A stretch of 33,689 nucleotides of DNA from an uncultured Flavobacteriales bacterium (GTDB lineage Bacteria > Bacteroidota > Bacteroidia > Flavobacteriales > Flavobacteriaceae), in the NCBI GenBank assembly GCA_913020155.1, contig CAJWBA010000022.1, forward strand, positions 1 to 33,689, written 5' to 3'. Positions 24,901-32,324 of this stretch are shown piece by piece (position 1 is the stretch's first letter; each line of letters begins with the position of its first letter). The notes beneath the pieces were generated by a model. It was not told where the DNA came from, searched no databases, and was given only the letters and a program-made list of their open reading frames with translations. A program made the position numbers and the translations under genes.

Positions 24901-27333
24901 TCAAGATGATTTATTTTTGAGTTGTAACCTTAATCCCAAGATAATAAGTCCCATTAAAAGAAAGAAACTAATAAGTTGAATTTTACCTCCAACACGAACA
25001 ACTGCTGGGTCAAAAGTAAACTCAATAAGATGCTTACCTTTAGGGATAGCCATACCTCTTAGTATGTAATTTATATTGTAATGAGGGTGTTCAACTCCAT
25101 CAATAGTTGCCTTCCAACCGTATGGATAGTAAATTTCTGAAAAAACAGCAAACCCATCCTGATCAGAATTTGATTGATATATAAGATATTCTGGTTCATG
25201 GTGAATCAATTGAATTGTAGCCAAAGAATCCTTTGAAAATGCATCAGGTAAGTTTTGAAGTCCATTGGATTCACTTACTGCTGCCAAATCAAAATCAAGG
25301 GTTGCGAGTTGTTGATACGTACTGTCAGGGGAATTTGTTTTAATCAATTTTTCCACAAACCACACATTACCAAGTGTTTGAGGGTTTATAAGAGGCTTTA
25401 ATCCTCCCTCCTCTCCTTCAAATAAAATATATTTGACGTTAAGGATATTTAATATTTCTTCGCGTTGAAGGGTTTCAAACATTTCAAAAACTTCTTCGTA
25501 TCGCCTAGGCTTTGCACCGTGGTATCCCCCAACAGCATTATGGAAGTATGAAGTTCTTGCTCCAGCAAGACGCATACCCGGTTCATAAACTCTAAAGTGA
25601 TTCGTATCTTTTAAAATTAATTGATCCGCTGGGGTCAAAGAAAAAACAGTTTTTGAACGAGACTTTGAAATAAATAAATCACGATTCAAATATCGAGTAG
25701 AAATTCCACCCAAATCAATCAACATCAATAATGTAAGAATCACAAAGGCAGTGTTGGATTTTAATTTCTTTAGGGAGTAAGCCCACAATATTGTGGCTGC
25801 AATACTTACAAAAACAATTACGCGGAGAAGATCTTCGGTGTAAACCGCTTTTCGGGCTTTGTAAATTTGTTGCATCAATTCGGGTCCCATTGCTTGTCTG
25901 TAGTAGCTGTCCGATACTCCTTCAAAAGAAAGCATCCCTTTTACTAAAAACAGAATTGAAACAAGACCTCCAAAAAGGAAAACCGTTTTTTTGAGAGAAT
26001 CAATTTGATGTTCTCTAGAAGCTTTAAAAAAGTCAAATAAGCCAATTGTTGCTAACACAGGAAAGGCCAGCTCAAGAAGTACTTGAATTGAAGATACAGC
26101 TCTAAACTTGGAGTAAAAAGGAACATATTCAATAAAAAAGTGGGTTAAAAAAGAAAAATTTTTCCCCCAGGATAAAAATAAGGAAAGTAAAATCCCAAAA
26201 AATAGCCATCGTTTTTGAGAATTCCAACCTAAAAATAAAGCCAACAAGGCAAAGAAAACAACCACTACGCCTACATAGGCTGGTGCCTCCAAAATAGGTT
26301 GGTCTCCCCAATAAGTTGGAACATTTTCACTAAAACCCTTTGCTTGATTTCGACCAGCTCCTTTTTTTATTAAATATTGATAAATTTCTGAAGAAGTCCC
26401 CAAATCTTCTCTAGAACCGCCTCCTTGTATGCGAGGGGCAATTAGATTCAGACTTTCAAAAATACCACAACTAAATTGAGTGATGTAATCATAAGAAAGC
26501 CCTGATCTGGCTTCTATGGGTTCTCCTGCAGCGGATAATGTAAGTTCACTTCTACCCCGAGTGCTAAATTTTGCATATTCTGATGTTGCCAATAAAGACG
26601 TAGCATTTAGTCCTAGTGCAAAAAATCCTGACAGAAGTAAAACCACTGTTTTTTTAAAAAACTCATTCCATATATTGCTTTTGTAGTGGCTCCAGATTTG
26701 GACAATTCCAAAAATCAACAACAATAACAACAAATAATAGGTCATTTGATAGTGATTCGCTCTAATTTGCATTGCAATAGAAAAAGTGCTGAAAACAAAG
26801 CCCAAAAAGTATTTCTTCCTAAACACCCATTGAACTCCAGCCAAAACAAAGGGTAAATAACCCAAAGCTTGAGCCTTAGTGTTGTGTCCTACTTGAATGA
26901 TGATTAACAAATACGTAGATAACCCGTAGGCTAATGCACCAAATAAAGCATACTTCATGGGTACACGCATTGAAAGTAAAAAGAGGTAGCAGCCGAAAAA
27001 ATAGAGGAATATCAAAAATATGGGATGGGGTAAAAGTTGAATTATTTTATGAATTGGTGTAAGGAAATCAAAAGGGTATTTTGCACCCAATTGATAGGTT
27101 GGCATTCCGCCAAAGGCATTGTCAATCCAGTACAACTCAACTCCATTTTGTCGAGATTCATGGATTTGTTTCGACATCCCTTGATACTGTTGAATATCTG
27201 ATTGGAGGAGTTTTTTACCTTTGATGACAGGATAGAAAACACAAAAAGAAACTCCTATAAAAATAAGAAGGGCAGATAAATGAGGAAGTATATTTTTAAA
27301 CTGAATCAAATCAATCAATTTCATCATAGTCAA
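24901..27333 (-). CDS. YfhO family large membrane protein
   Basis: The 810-residue protein has an N-terminal block of roughly a dozen membrane segments (starting near residue 15), with the YfhO landmarks SDIQQYQGMSKQIHES, YWIDNAFGGMPTYQLGAKYP and the large soluble C-terminal part with GGYHGAKPRRYEEV, LNVKYILFEGEEGG and YYPYGWKATIDGVEHPHYN. The fold is of the GT-C glycosyltransferase type; in Gram-positive bacteria YfhO glycosylates lipoteichoic acid, and here a sugar transferase using a lipid-linked donor is the likely role (inference). Candidate starts are the ATGs at 27333, 27327 and 27324; the first two overlap the DUF4834 gene by up to 23 bases and all keep the overlap. The flippase-like gene follows after four bases. 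Confidence 0.92.
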   Translation of the reverse strand: MTMMKLIDLIQFKNILPHLSALLIFIGVSFCVFYPVIKGKKLLQSDIQQYQGMSKQIHESRQNGVELYWIDNAFGGMPTYQLGAKYPFDFLTPIHKIIQLLPHPIFLIFLYFFGCYLFLLSMRVPMKYALFGALAYGLSTYLLIIIQVGHNTKAQALGYLPFVLAGVQWVFRKKYFLGFVFSTFSIAMQIRANHYQMTYYLLLLLLIFGIVQIWSHYKSNIWNEFFKKTVVLLLSGFFALGLNATSLLATSEYAKFSTRGRSELTLSAAGEPIEARSGLSYDYITQFSCGIFESLNLIAPRIQGGGSREDLGTSSEIYQYLIKKGAGRNQAKGFSENVPTYWGDQPILEAPAYVGVVVVFFALLALFLGWNSQKRWLFFGILLSLFLSWGKNFSFLTHFFIEYVPFYSKFRAVSSIQVLLELAFPVLATIGLFDFFKASREHQIDSLKKTVFLFGGLVSILFLVKGMLSFEGVSDSYYRQAMGPELMQQIYKARKAVYTEDLLRVIVFVSIAATILWAYSLKKLKSNTAFVILTLLMLIDLGGISTRYLNRDLFISKSRSKTVFSLTPADQLILKDTNHFRVYEPGMRLAGARTSYFHNAVGGYHGAKPRRYEEVFEMFETLQREEILNILNVKYILFEGEEGGLKPLINPQTLGNVWFVEKLIKTNSPDSTYQQLATLDFDLAAVSESNGLQNLPDAFSKDSLATIQLIHHEPEYLIYQSNSDQDGFAVFSEIYYPYGWKATIDGVEHPHYNINYILRGMAIPKGKHLIEFTFDPAVVRVGGKIQLISFFLLMGLIILGLRLQLKNKSS

Positions 27334-27520
27334 TGTATTCGCCTAAATTATCTGAGCTTGTTTTTGTTTTTTTTGAGTTGGTTGTTGCTTTTTGCTTCTG
27401 CTGAGACTGATGTTTTTGAGCTATCTTGAAAAGCCGTCCCAAAAAAAAACGAATGATCCAAGGGGCAAGCCTCTTTAGCAATAAGATAAAGGCGAAACAA
27501 ATGAGGATAAATTCTAACAA
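27311..27520 (-). CDS. DUF4834 family small membrane protein (TTG start)
   Basis: This 69-residue protein has one N-terminal membrane segment (FILICFAFILLLKRLAPWII, 4-23), a basic middle rich in Gln/Lys (KIAQKHQSQQKQKATT) and the acidic C-terminal tag LGEYIDYDEID, which is the DUF4834 signature. The only plausible start is a TTG at 27520: an in-frame stop lies four codons upstream, and there is no in-frame ATG in the first part. The 3' end overlaps the start of the YfhO-like gene, so the two are translationally linked. Function unknown; the genomic pairing with YfhO recurs in flavobacteria (from memory). A longer frame at 27348-27542 in another phase is a shadow. Confidence 0.8.
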   Translation of the reverse strand: MLEFILICFAFILLLKRLAPWIIRFFLGRLFKIAQKHQSQQKQKATTNSKKTKTSSDNLGEYIDYDEID

Positions 27521-27637
27521 GCTGAACTATTTGAAAAATCAAATTTAACCATTTCGATGGATTTAAAGCACATCTTGCTCGCTAAAATAAATAGCATATT
27601 TATTAAAAAGCACTTATATTGCTCTAAATAATTAAAC

Positions 27638-28699
27638 ATGGGTAAAGGATTTTTTTTTGGGATCATAATCTTACTGAACACTCCCCTTTTTTCTCAATAC
27701 ACAGAACAAATAAACTCCAATCGACCGGGAATGTCCATAGGGGCATTTTCTTTAGGTACGGGTGTAATTCAATTCGAAGCTGGAGGAGAATTTAGATCCT
27801 ACAAACACAAAGTCTACAATAATTCAAAAGTAAATGGGATGGTAGGCTTCTTTTCCCTCCGTTGGGGATTTTTAAAGGAGCAGTTGGAGTTGACTTATGA
27901 GGGCTCTTACCTTGTAGATAAAATTACCAATAAACTTATTGATCCCAATTTGATCTATAAACGAGATGATTTTTTTGGTAATTTCATTGGAGTAAAATAT
28001 TTGGTTTATGACCCTTTTAGAAGAAATGTAGAAACAAATGTTTACAGTTGGAAAGCAAACAATTCATTTCATATTCGTGATCTAATTCCTGCAGTATCGG
28101 TTACCTTGGGAGCTAATTTTAATATTAAACAAGCTGATAGTCCCTACCCTTATAGCGATGTTTTCAATAATCTACACCGACCAGGCTTTTTCCTAAACAT
28201 CAACAGAAGAGGTATCGAGGAGCCCTTGATCAGTTACAGGGGAACTATTGCTACTCAATCTCATTTTTTGGGAACCTGGGTTTTTGTCACAAATTTATCC
28301 TACAATCGAATTGTATCAGATTATGAAGAACAAAGTTACATTTTGACCCTAACCCATACATTCAGTCCTAAATGGTCTGTTTACCTTGAAAATCATGGGA
28401 TTTACAGCGATATCTATTCAGATCAAATTCTCAGAACTGGAGCTGCATATCTATTAAATGACGATATCCAAATCGAGGGAACTATTGGTTCAAACATCAA
28501 AGATTCTCCATCATTTTTCTCGTTTAATGCAGGGATATCTTACCGACTGGATTTCCATAAAGACAAAAACCCTGAAGCAATAAAAGATGCAAAAGTAGCT
28601 GATAAAGCTTTGAAAAAAGAACAGAAAAATCTAAAAAAAGGTGCTCGAAAAGCAACCAAATCTCAAAAAAAGGCACGGCGAAGAGCTCGAAAAAATTAG
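27638..28699 (+). CDS. outer-membrane beta-barrel protein (transporter-like) with a very basic tail
   Basis: The 353-residue product has a signal peptide (MGKGFFFGIIILLNTPLFSQ) and a run of alternating beta strands with NSNRPGMSIGAFSLGTGVIQ and FEAGGEFRS, resembling the MetA-pathway/transporter-type outer-membrane barrel family. The last strand ends near residue 306 (FNAGISYRLDF), an expected barrel end with terminal Phe. About 47 further residues follow, with roughly 20 Lys/Arg, ending KKARRRARKN. This tail is not normal for an outer-membrane barrel, and would sit in the periplasm or outside. The ligand is unknown. The GNAT-like gene starts five bases after the stop, so they form an operon. 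Confidence 0.8.
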   Translation: MGKGFFFGIIILLNTPLFSQYTEQINSNRPGMSIGAFSLGTGVIQFEAGGEFRSYKHKVYNNSKVNGMVGFFSLRWGFLKEQLELTYEGSYLVDKITNKLIDPNLIYKRDDFFGNFIGVKYLVYDPFRRNVETNVYSWKANNSFHIRDLIPAVSVTLGANFNIKQADSPYPYSDVFNNLHRPGFFLNINRRGIEEPLISYRGTIATQSHFLGTWVFVTNLSYNRIVSDYEEQSYILTLTHTFSPKWSVYLENHGIYSDIYSDQILRTGAAYLLNDDIQIEGTIGSNIKDSPSFFSFNAGISYRLDFHKDKNPEAIKDAKVADKALKKEQKNLKKGARKATKSQKKARRRARKN

Positions 28700-28703
28700 A
28701 TCT

Positions 28704-29828
28704 ATGATTCAGATTAAAAAAATAAAATCGAAAAACGATTTTAAAGTCTTTATTAAATTCCCCTTTAAACTCTACAAGGGAAACCCCTATTGGGTTCCTC
28801 CCATTACAAATGAAGAATTGAATGTGATTGATGCTGAAAAAAATCCTGTTTTTAAAAATGCTGAAGCCGTTTTTTTTCTGGCTTATCAAAAAGATGAAGT
28901 TGTTGGACGGATAGCAGCAATAATCAATTGGATTGAAGTTAATGAGTTAAAAAAAAGAAAAATGCGTTTTGGTTGGTTCGACTGTATCGATGATCAAAAA
29001 GTCAGTGAATCTTTATTAAATGAAGTAGAACGCTTGGGTAAGGAAAAACAATTGGACTATGTAGAGGGACCTGTAGGATTTTCAAATCTCGACAAGGCTG
29101 GACTTCTCGTCAATGGTTTTGAAGAGATGAACACCATGATAACCAACTATAATTTCCCATACTATTCGGAACATTTAAAAGCCTTGGGATACAAAAAACT
29201 TGCACAATGGGTCGAATATGAAATTAAAATCTCCTCTTTCGAAGATTCTCCCGAAAAAGTAAAGCGATTTGGTTGTTTGGTATTTGATCGCTACAAACTC
29301 CATCTTATCGATTTTAAAAAAACAAGTGATATTCTTCCTTATGTTGATCAAATGTTTCAACTATTATCCGATACTTATGATAAGCTTCAAACCTTTGTGC
29401 CCATTCAACCCTACCAAATAAAACATTACAAGAAAAAATATTTTAAATATATTCACCCTGATTTCATCAAATGTGTTGCAGATCAAAAGGATCGATTAAT
29501 AGCCTTTGTAATAACGTTGCCCTCATTTACAAAAGCTCTAAAAAAAGCAAATGGAAGTTACTTCCCTTTTGGCTTTCTTCGAATTTTATGGGCACAAAAA
29601 TTTAACAACCGAGCTTCATTTTATCTGATTGGTGTCCACCCGGAATATCAAAACAAAGGAGTTACGGCCATACTTTTTAATGAAATTCAAAAAACTTTTA
29701 ATAAACGGGGGATTACAACTGTAGAAACTAATCCAGAGTTAGAGGAAAATAAGGCCATCCAACAAATGTGGAAAAATTATGAGAATCGTCAGCATAAGAA
29801 AAGAGCTACGTTTACAAAAGAAATCTAA
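28704..29828 (+). CDS. GNAT-fold acyltransferase-like protein (YghO type)
   Basis: The 374-residue soluble protein has an acyl-CoA N-acyltransferase fold in its C-terminal half (about 240-370: VADQKDRLIAFVITLPSF, then FYLIGVHPEYQNKGVTAILF, which is the acetyl-CoA-binding pyrophosphate loop region with GVHPEYQNKGV). The N-terminal half contains YKGNPYWVPPI and VEGPVGFSNLDKAGLLVNGF, landmarks of the YghO-like group. These proteins have no proven substrate. I start at the ATG at 28704, four bases after the barrel gene stop; the open frame reaches 28641 but those residues lie inside the upstream gene and match nothing. The protein ends with a lysine-rich helix. Confidence 0.85.
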   Translation: MIQIKKIKSKNDFKVFIKFPFKLYKGNPYWVPPITNEELNVIDAEKNPVFKNAEAVFFLAYQKDEVVGRIAAIINWIEVNELKKRKMRFGWFDCIDDQKVSESLLNEVERLGKEKQLDYVEGPVGFSNLDKAGLLVNGFEEMNTMITNYNFPYYSEHLKALGYKKLAQWVEYEIKISSFEDSPEKVKRFGCLVFDRYKLHLIDFKKTSDILPYVDQMFQLLSDTYDKLQTFVPIQPYQIKHYKKKYFKYIHPDFIKCVADQKDRLIAFVITLPSFTKALKKANGSYFPFGFLRILWAQKFNNRASFYLIGVHPEYQNKGVTAILFNEIQKTFNKRGITTVETNPELEENKAIQQMWKNYENRQHKKRATFTKEI

Positions 29829-29984
29829 TTTTAAAAGTTGTTAAGCATTCCATAAGGAATCTAAAATAAATGCATAATTGTATCCCAATGAAAATTCACT
29901 AGGTTTGTTTGTTTAAATAGAAAATTGAATTTATAAATAGCAACAATTGAAATCTTGAAATCCCCGATTTATCTTATTAATGTT

Positions 29985-29992
29985 TAAATTTG
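29985..29992 (+). promoter_or_regulatory. candidate -7 element (TAAATTTG) directly before mnmE
   Basis: TAAATTTG fits TAnnTTTG and lies only four bases before the mnmE ATG. If it is used, transcription would begin at or beside the start codon, that is, a nearly leaderless message. No -33 box with normal spacing is visible. Confidence 0.3.
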
Positions 29993-29996
29993 CACT

Positions 29997-31379
29997 ATGA
30001 TTAGTGAAGGAACAATAATAGCCCTTTCTACGGCTTCTGGATCGGGAGCAATAGCCCTTATCCGTCTTTCTGGCTCAGAGGCAATTAGCCTGACTGATCA
30101 AGTATTTAAAGCACGTTCTGGGAAAAAACTAATTTCTCAAAAAAGTCATACCATTCATTTGGGTGAAATCATGGATGGTAACAGCATAATTGATGAAGTT
30201 TTGGTCAGTGTTTTCAAAAACCCTAACTCTTATACTGGAGAAGATGTGGTCGAAATCTCCTGCCATGGGAGTCCTTACATTCAACAGCAAATCATAAAAA
30301 TTTTGATCGTAAAAGGGGCAATTACTGCAAAAGCTGGGGAATTTACTTTACGAGCGTTTATGAATGGAAAAATGGATTTATCGCAGGCAGAGGCAGTTGC
30401 TGATTTAATTTCATCTGAAAATAAAGCCAGTCATCAACTGGCAATGCAGCAAATGCGTGGTGGATTTAGCAATGAAATAAAAAATCTGAGACAAGAACTT
30501 TTAAACTTTGCTTCTTTGATTGAATTGGAATTGGATTTTGCTGAAGAAGATGTAGTTTTTGCAGATCGAAAAGAATTGGGAAACTTGATTTTTAAAATCC
30601 AATCTGTTATCAAACATTTACTCGATTCCTTTGCAATGGGTAATGTTATTAAAAAAGGAGTTCCTATTGCAATTATAGGCCCACCCAATGTCGGGAAATC
30701 TACCCTTATGAATTGTTTGCTCAATGAAGATAAGGCTATCATAAGTGATATTGCTGGAACTACACGTGACAGCATTGAAGATGAAATTACCCTTGATGGA
30801 ATTAGCTTTCGTTTTATTGATACAGCTGGTATTCGGGATACCCAAGACACCATTGAGCAAATTGGAATTAAAAAAACTTTTGATAAAATTGAACTTGCAG
30901 CTTTTATTCTGAATTTAGTCGACTCTAAAAACTATTTGGAAAACAAAAGTTCCTTGCTAAAGGATTTACAAAAATTGAAAAGACAGTACCCCGAGAAGAA
31001 ACTTCTCGTAATTTTCAATAAAGAGGATCAAATTGAGGACAAGAATTTTCCTAAGTCAATAGAGGGCTATCCTGTTCTTTCTATCAGTGCAAAAATGAAT
31101 TCTAATATTGATCAGCTTATTTTTCATTTGACTCAGTATTTTAAATTAAATCCAACTCAAAATCAAAGCATAATAACAAACTCAAGGCATTATGGAGCCC
31201 TGCATGCCGCTCAAAAAGAAGTGCTTGCCATTCAAAACGGATTAAGTAAGGGCTTGAGTGGGGATCTTCTGGCCATTGACCTCAGGCAAGTTCTATACCA
31301 CTTGGGTGAAATAACTGGAGAGGTAACTAATGACGAATTATTAGGGAATATTTTTGAGAACTTCTGTATAGGAAAGTAA
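29997..31379 (+). CDS. mnmE: tRNA modification GTPase MnmE
   Basis: MnmE, with MnmG, builds the 5-carboxymethylaminomethyl group on U34 of several tRNAs. The 460-residue product is complete: an N-terminal tetrahydrofolate-binding domain (TIIALSTASGSGAIALIRLS), a helical domain with AGEFTLRAFMNGKMDLSQAE, the inserted G domain (G1 GPPNVGKS at 228-235, DIAGTTRD, DTAGIRD, NKED) and the C-terminal FENFCIGK, whose CxGK end is invariant. Length is normal (about 450-460). It stands 168 bases after the GNAT-like gene. The last 18 bases match the SGI1-type integration target closely. Confidence 0.98.
   Translation: MISEGTIIALSTASGSGAIALIRLSGSEAISLTDQVFKARSGKKLISQKSHTIHLGEIMDGNSIIDEVLVSVFKNPNSYTGEDVVEISCHGSPYIQQQIIKILIVKGAITAKAGEFTLRAFMNGKMDLSQAEAVADLISSENKASHQLAMQQMRGGFSNEIKNLRQELLNFASLIELELDFAEEDVVFADRKELGNLIFKIQSVIKHLLDSFAMGNVIKKGVPIAIIGPPNVGKSTLMNCLLNEDKAIISDIAGTTRDSIEDEITLDGISFRFIDTAGIRDTQDTIEQIGIKKTFDKIELAAFILNLVDSKNYLENKSSLLKDLQKLKRQYPEKKLLVIFNKEDQIEDKNFPKSIEGYPVLSISAKMNSNIDQLIFHLTQYFKLNPTQNQSIITNSRHYGALHAAQKEVLAIQNGLSKGLSGDLLAIDLRQVLYHLGEITGEVTNDELLGNIFENFCIGK
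31362..31379 (+). other. attB-like sequence at the mnmE 3' end
   Basis: The last 18 bases of mnmE (ending in the stop codon) agree with the 18-bp integration site of Salmonella genomic island 1 in mnmE/trmE at 16 of 18 positions, as I recall that site. The match partly reflects conservation of the FCIGK codons. No full second copy is seen in this window; a 9-base partial match occurs at about 32259-32267. Confidence 0.3.
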
Positions 31380-31486
31380 CTTCTACTGCCATTGACTGCA
31401 ACGAACTGTCAAAATCCACGTTATTAAAAGGATTCTATAGTCATCAACTGACTTAGTAGATAACTTGGTGGAATGGATAATATTTT

Positions 31487-31939
31487 TTAATTTATTTTTT
31501 TAAAATTTGCTATGAGCCATAAATCGGAATTAATATTTAATTTAATTGAAGGCTCATTTTTATAATAAGTTCTTGAGCTCCAATAACACTTGTTACAAAT
31601 ATGTATTGTCCAACCTGTAAACTTGAATCCTTCATCAGTTGTCACCGATATATTTAATTCAGTATCTCTATCAAATAAATCTGCAAGTTTACCTGTTAAT
31701 GTAACTCCTCCTCCTGTATTTGTAAGAGATGTTATAGGAACACTTGCTAAATCAGTTTCATTTATAATCCCTTCTTGAGACAAAATTTTTACAGTACCTC
31801 CATTTGATGGATTAATAAAAAGTGCATATTGCATTACATCTTCATCTAATTTACTGTTTTCTATAATTTCAATTTCCACGCTATCTTTACCGCAAGAAAA
31901 AACAGTCAAACCAACAAGTAGAAGTACAATTTTCTTCAT
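31487..31939 (-). CDS. putative lipoprotein with a bacterial-repeat (InlB-like) domain
   Basis: This 150-residue product begins with a lipoprotein signal, MKKIVLLLVGLTVFSCGKD, with the acylated Cys at position 16. The rest looks like one divergent copy of the secreted repeat domain that reads GGTVxxx...GTExxIxxTxxxGFxFxGW: here SNGGTVKILSQEG, then DTELNISVTTDEGFKFTGW, followed by a CxxC (HICNKCYW) and NSDLWLIANFKK. Such domains occur on surface proteins of unknown or adhesive role. The gene lies alone, 107 bases after mnmE on the opposite strand. It is not found in the conserved flavobacterial core as I know it, so it may be accessory. Confidence 0.75.
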   Translation of the reverse strand: MKKIVLLLVGLTVFSCGKDSVEIEIIENSKLDEDVMQYALFINPSNGGTVKILSQEGIINETDLASVPITSLTNTGGGVTLTGKLADLFDRDTELNISVTTDEGFKFTGWTIHICNKCYWSSRTYYKNEPSIKLNINSDLWLIANFKKIN

Positions 31940-32063
31940 TTAATTTTAGATTACAAGTAAAGTTAAAATATAACTAGGTTAAGTCTGAGGGGTTTTTTTA
32001 TGATTTGTTAGTTTTGTTAAGAAGTACTGCATTCAACATTTTCAATAAATAGTTCAAAATCAT

Positions 32064-32096
32064 CGAGGATCCCGATTGAAGTTGAGCTATAGGACC
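32064..32096 (-). pseudogene. possible tRNA remnant (5' end joined to T-loop-like text)
   Basis: Reading the minus strand from 32096: a 7-base acceptor-like GGTCCTA, T8, A9, the D-stem GCTC and A14 in the standard tRNA order, about 17 bases in all. It then breaks: the D-loop GG, anticodon arm and variable loop are absent, and TTCAATC (a T-loop look-alike, 32080-32074) follows at once. The matching 3' acceptor TAGGACC is not found. A good promoter lies 29 bases upstream, where a tRNA promoter would be. Chance resemblance is possible because only 17 bases are tRNA-like. Confidence 0.35.
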
Positions 32097-32124
32097 GCAG
32101 TTAATCATATCAATTAACAACGAG

Positions 32125-32155
32125 CAAATATAGTGTTAAAAGCAAAAAAAACAAA
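32125..32155 (-). promoter_or_regulatory. near-consensus promoter upstream of the tRNA-like fragment
   Basis: On the minus strand TTTG (32155-32152), 19 bases, then TATATTTG (32132-32125) matches the Bacteroidetes -33/-7 pattern exactly. It overlaps the arm of the hairpin terminator, so an upstream message ends where a new one could begin. Confidence 0.5.
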
Positions 32156-32183
32156 CCCAAGTAATAAATTACTTGGGTTTGTT
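32143..32183 (-). terminator. 16-bp perfect inverted repeat with T-tract (minus-strand terminator)
   Basis: Arms 32150-32165 and 32168-32183 are perfect complements of 16 bases around a 2-base centre. Read on the minus strand, the stem runs straight into eight T, the form of an intrinsic terminator. It lies about 142 bases after the serine hydrolase stop, further than usual. Confidence 0.75.
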
Positions 32184-32324
32184 AATTAACTAAATCAACA
32201 ACGAAAAGCTTAGATGTTATTACGAAAGATATTCAACTTATTTTTTAGTTGTTAAGACACTTCTGTACAAGCTTTTTTTTATAATTACATTTAAAAGAAT
32301 AAATACCCTACTAAAAAAGTATAA

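Larger units (their letters stand above)
31940..32324. other. gene-poor stretch with tRNA-like fragment, promoter and hairpin
   Basis: These 385 bases contain no convincing gene. They hold a minus-strand hairpin terminator, a near-consensus promoter, and a tRNA-like 5' fragment (listed separately). A 35-residue frame on the minus strand starting near 32107 reads GPIAQL, the translation typical of a tRNA 5' end, so it is not a gene. The piece 32184-32324 is AT-rich with no recognisable content. Confidence 0.6.

Noticed and set aside
32004-32109. 35-residue minus-strand frame reading GPIAQLQSGSSM
   Set aside because: The GPIAQL text is the usual conceptual translation of a tRNA 5' end, so it supports the tRNA remnant and not a protein.
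32184-32324. Short frames such as a 13-residue one reading RKIFNLFFSC
   Set aside because: AT-rich DNA gives such frames by chance; no start context, neighbour coupling or family match.
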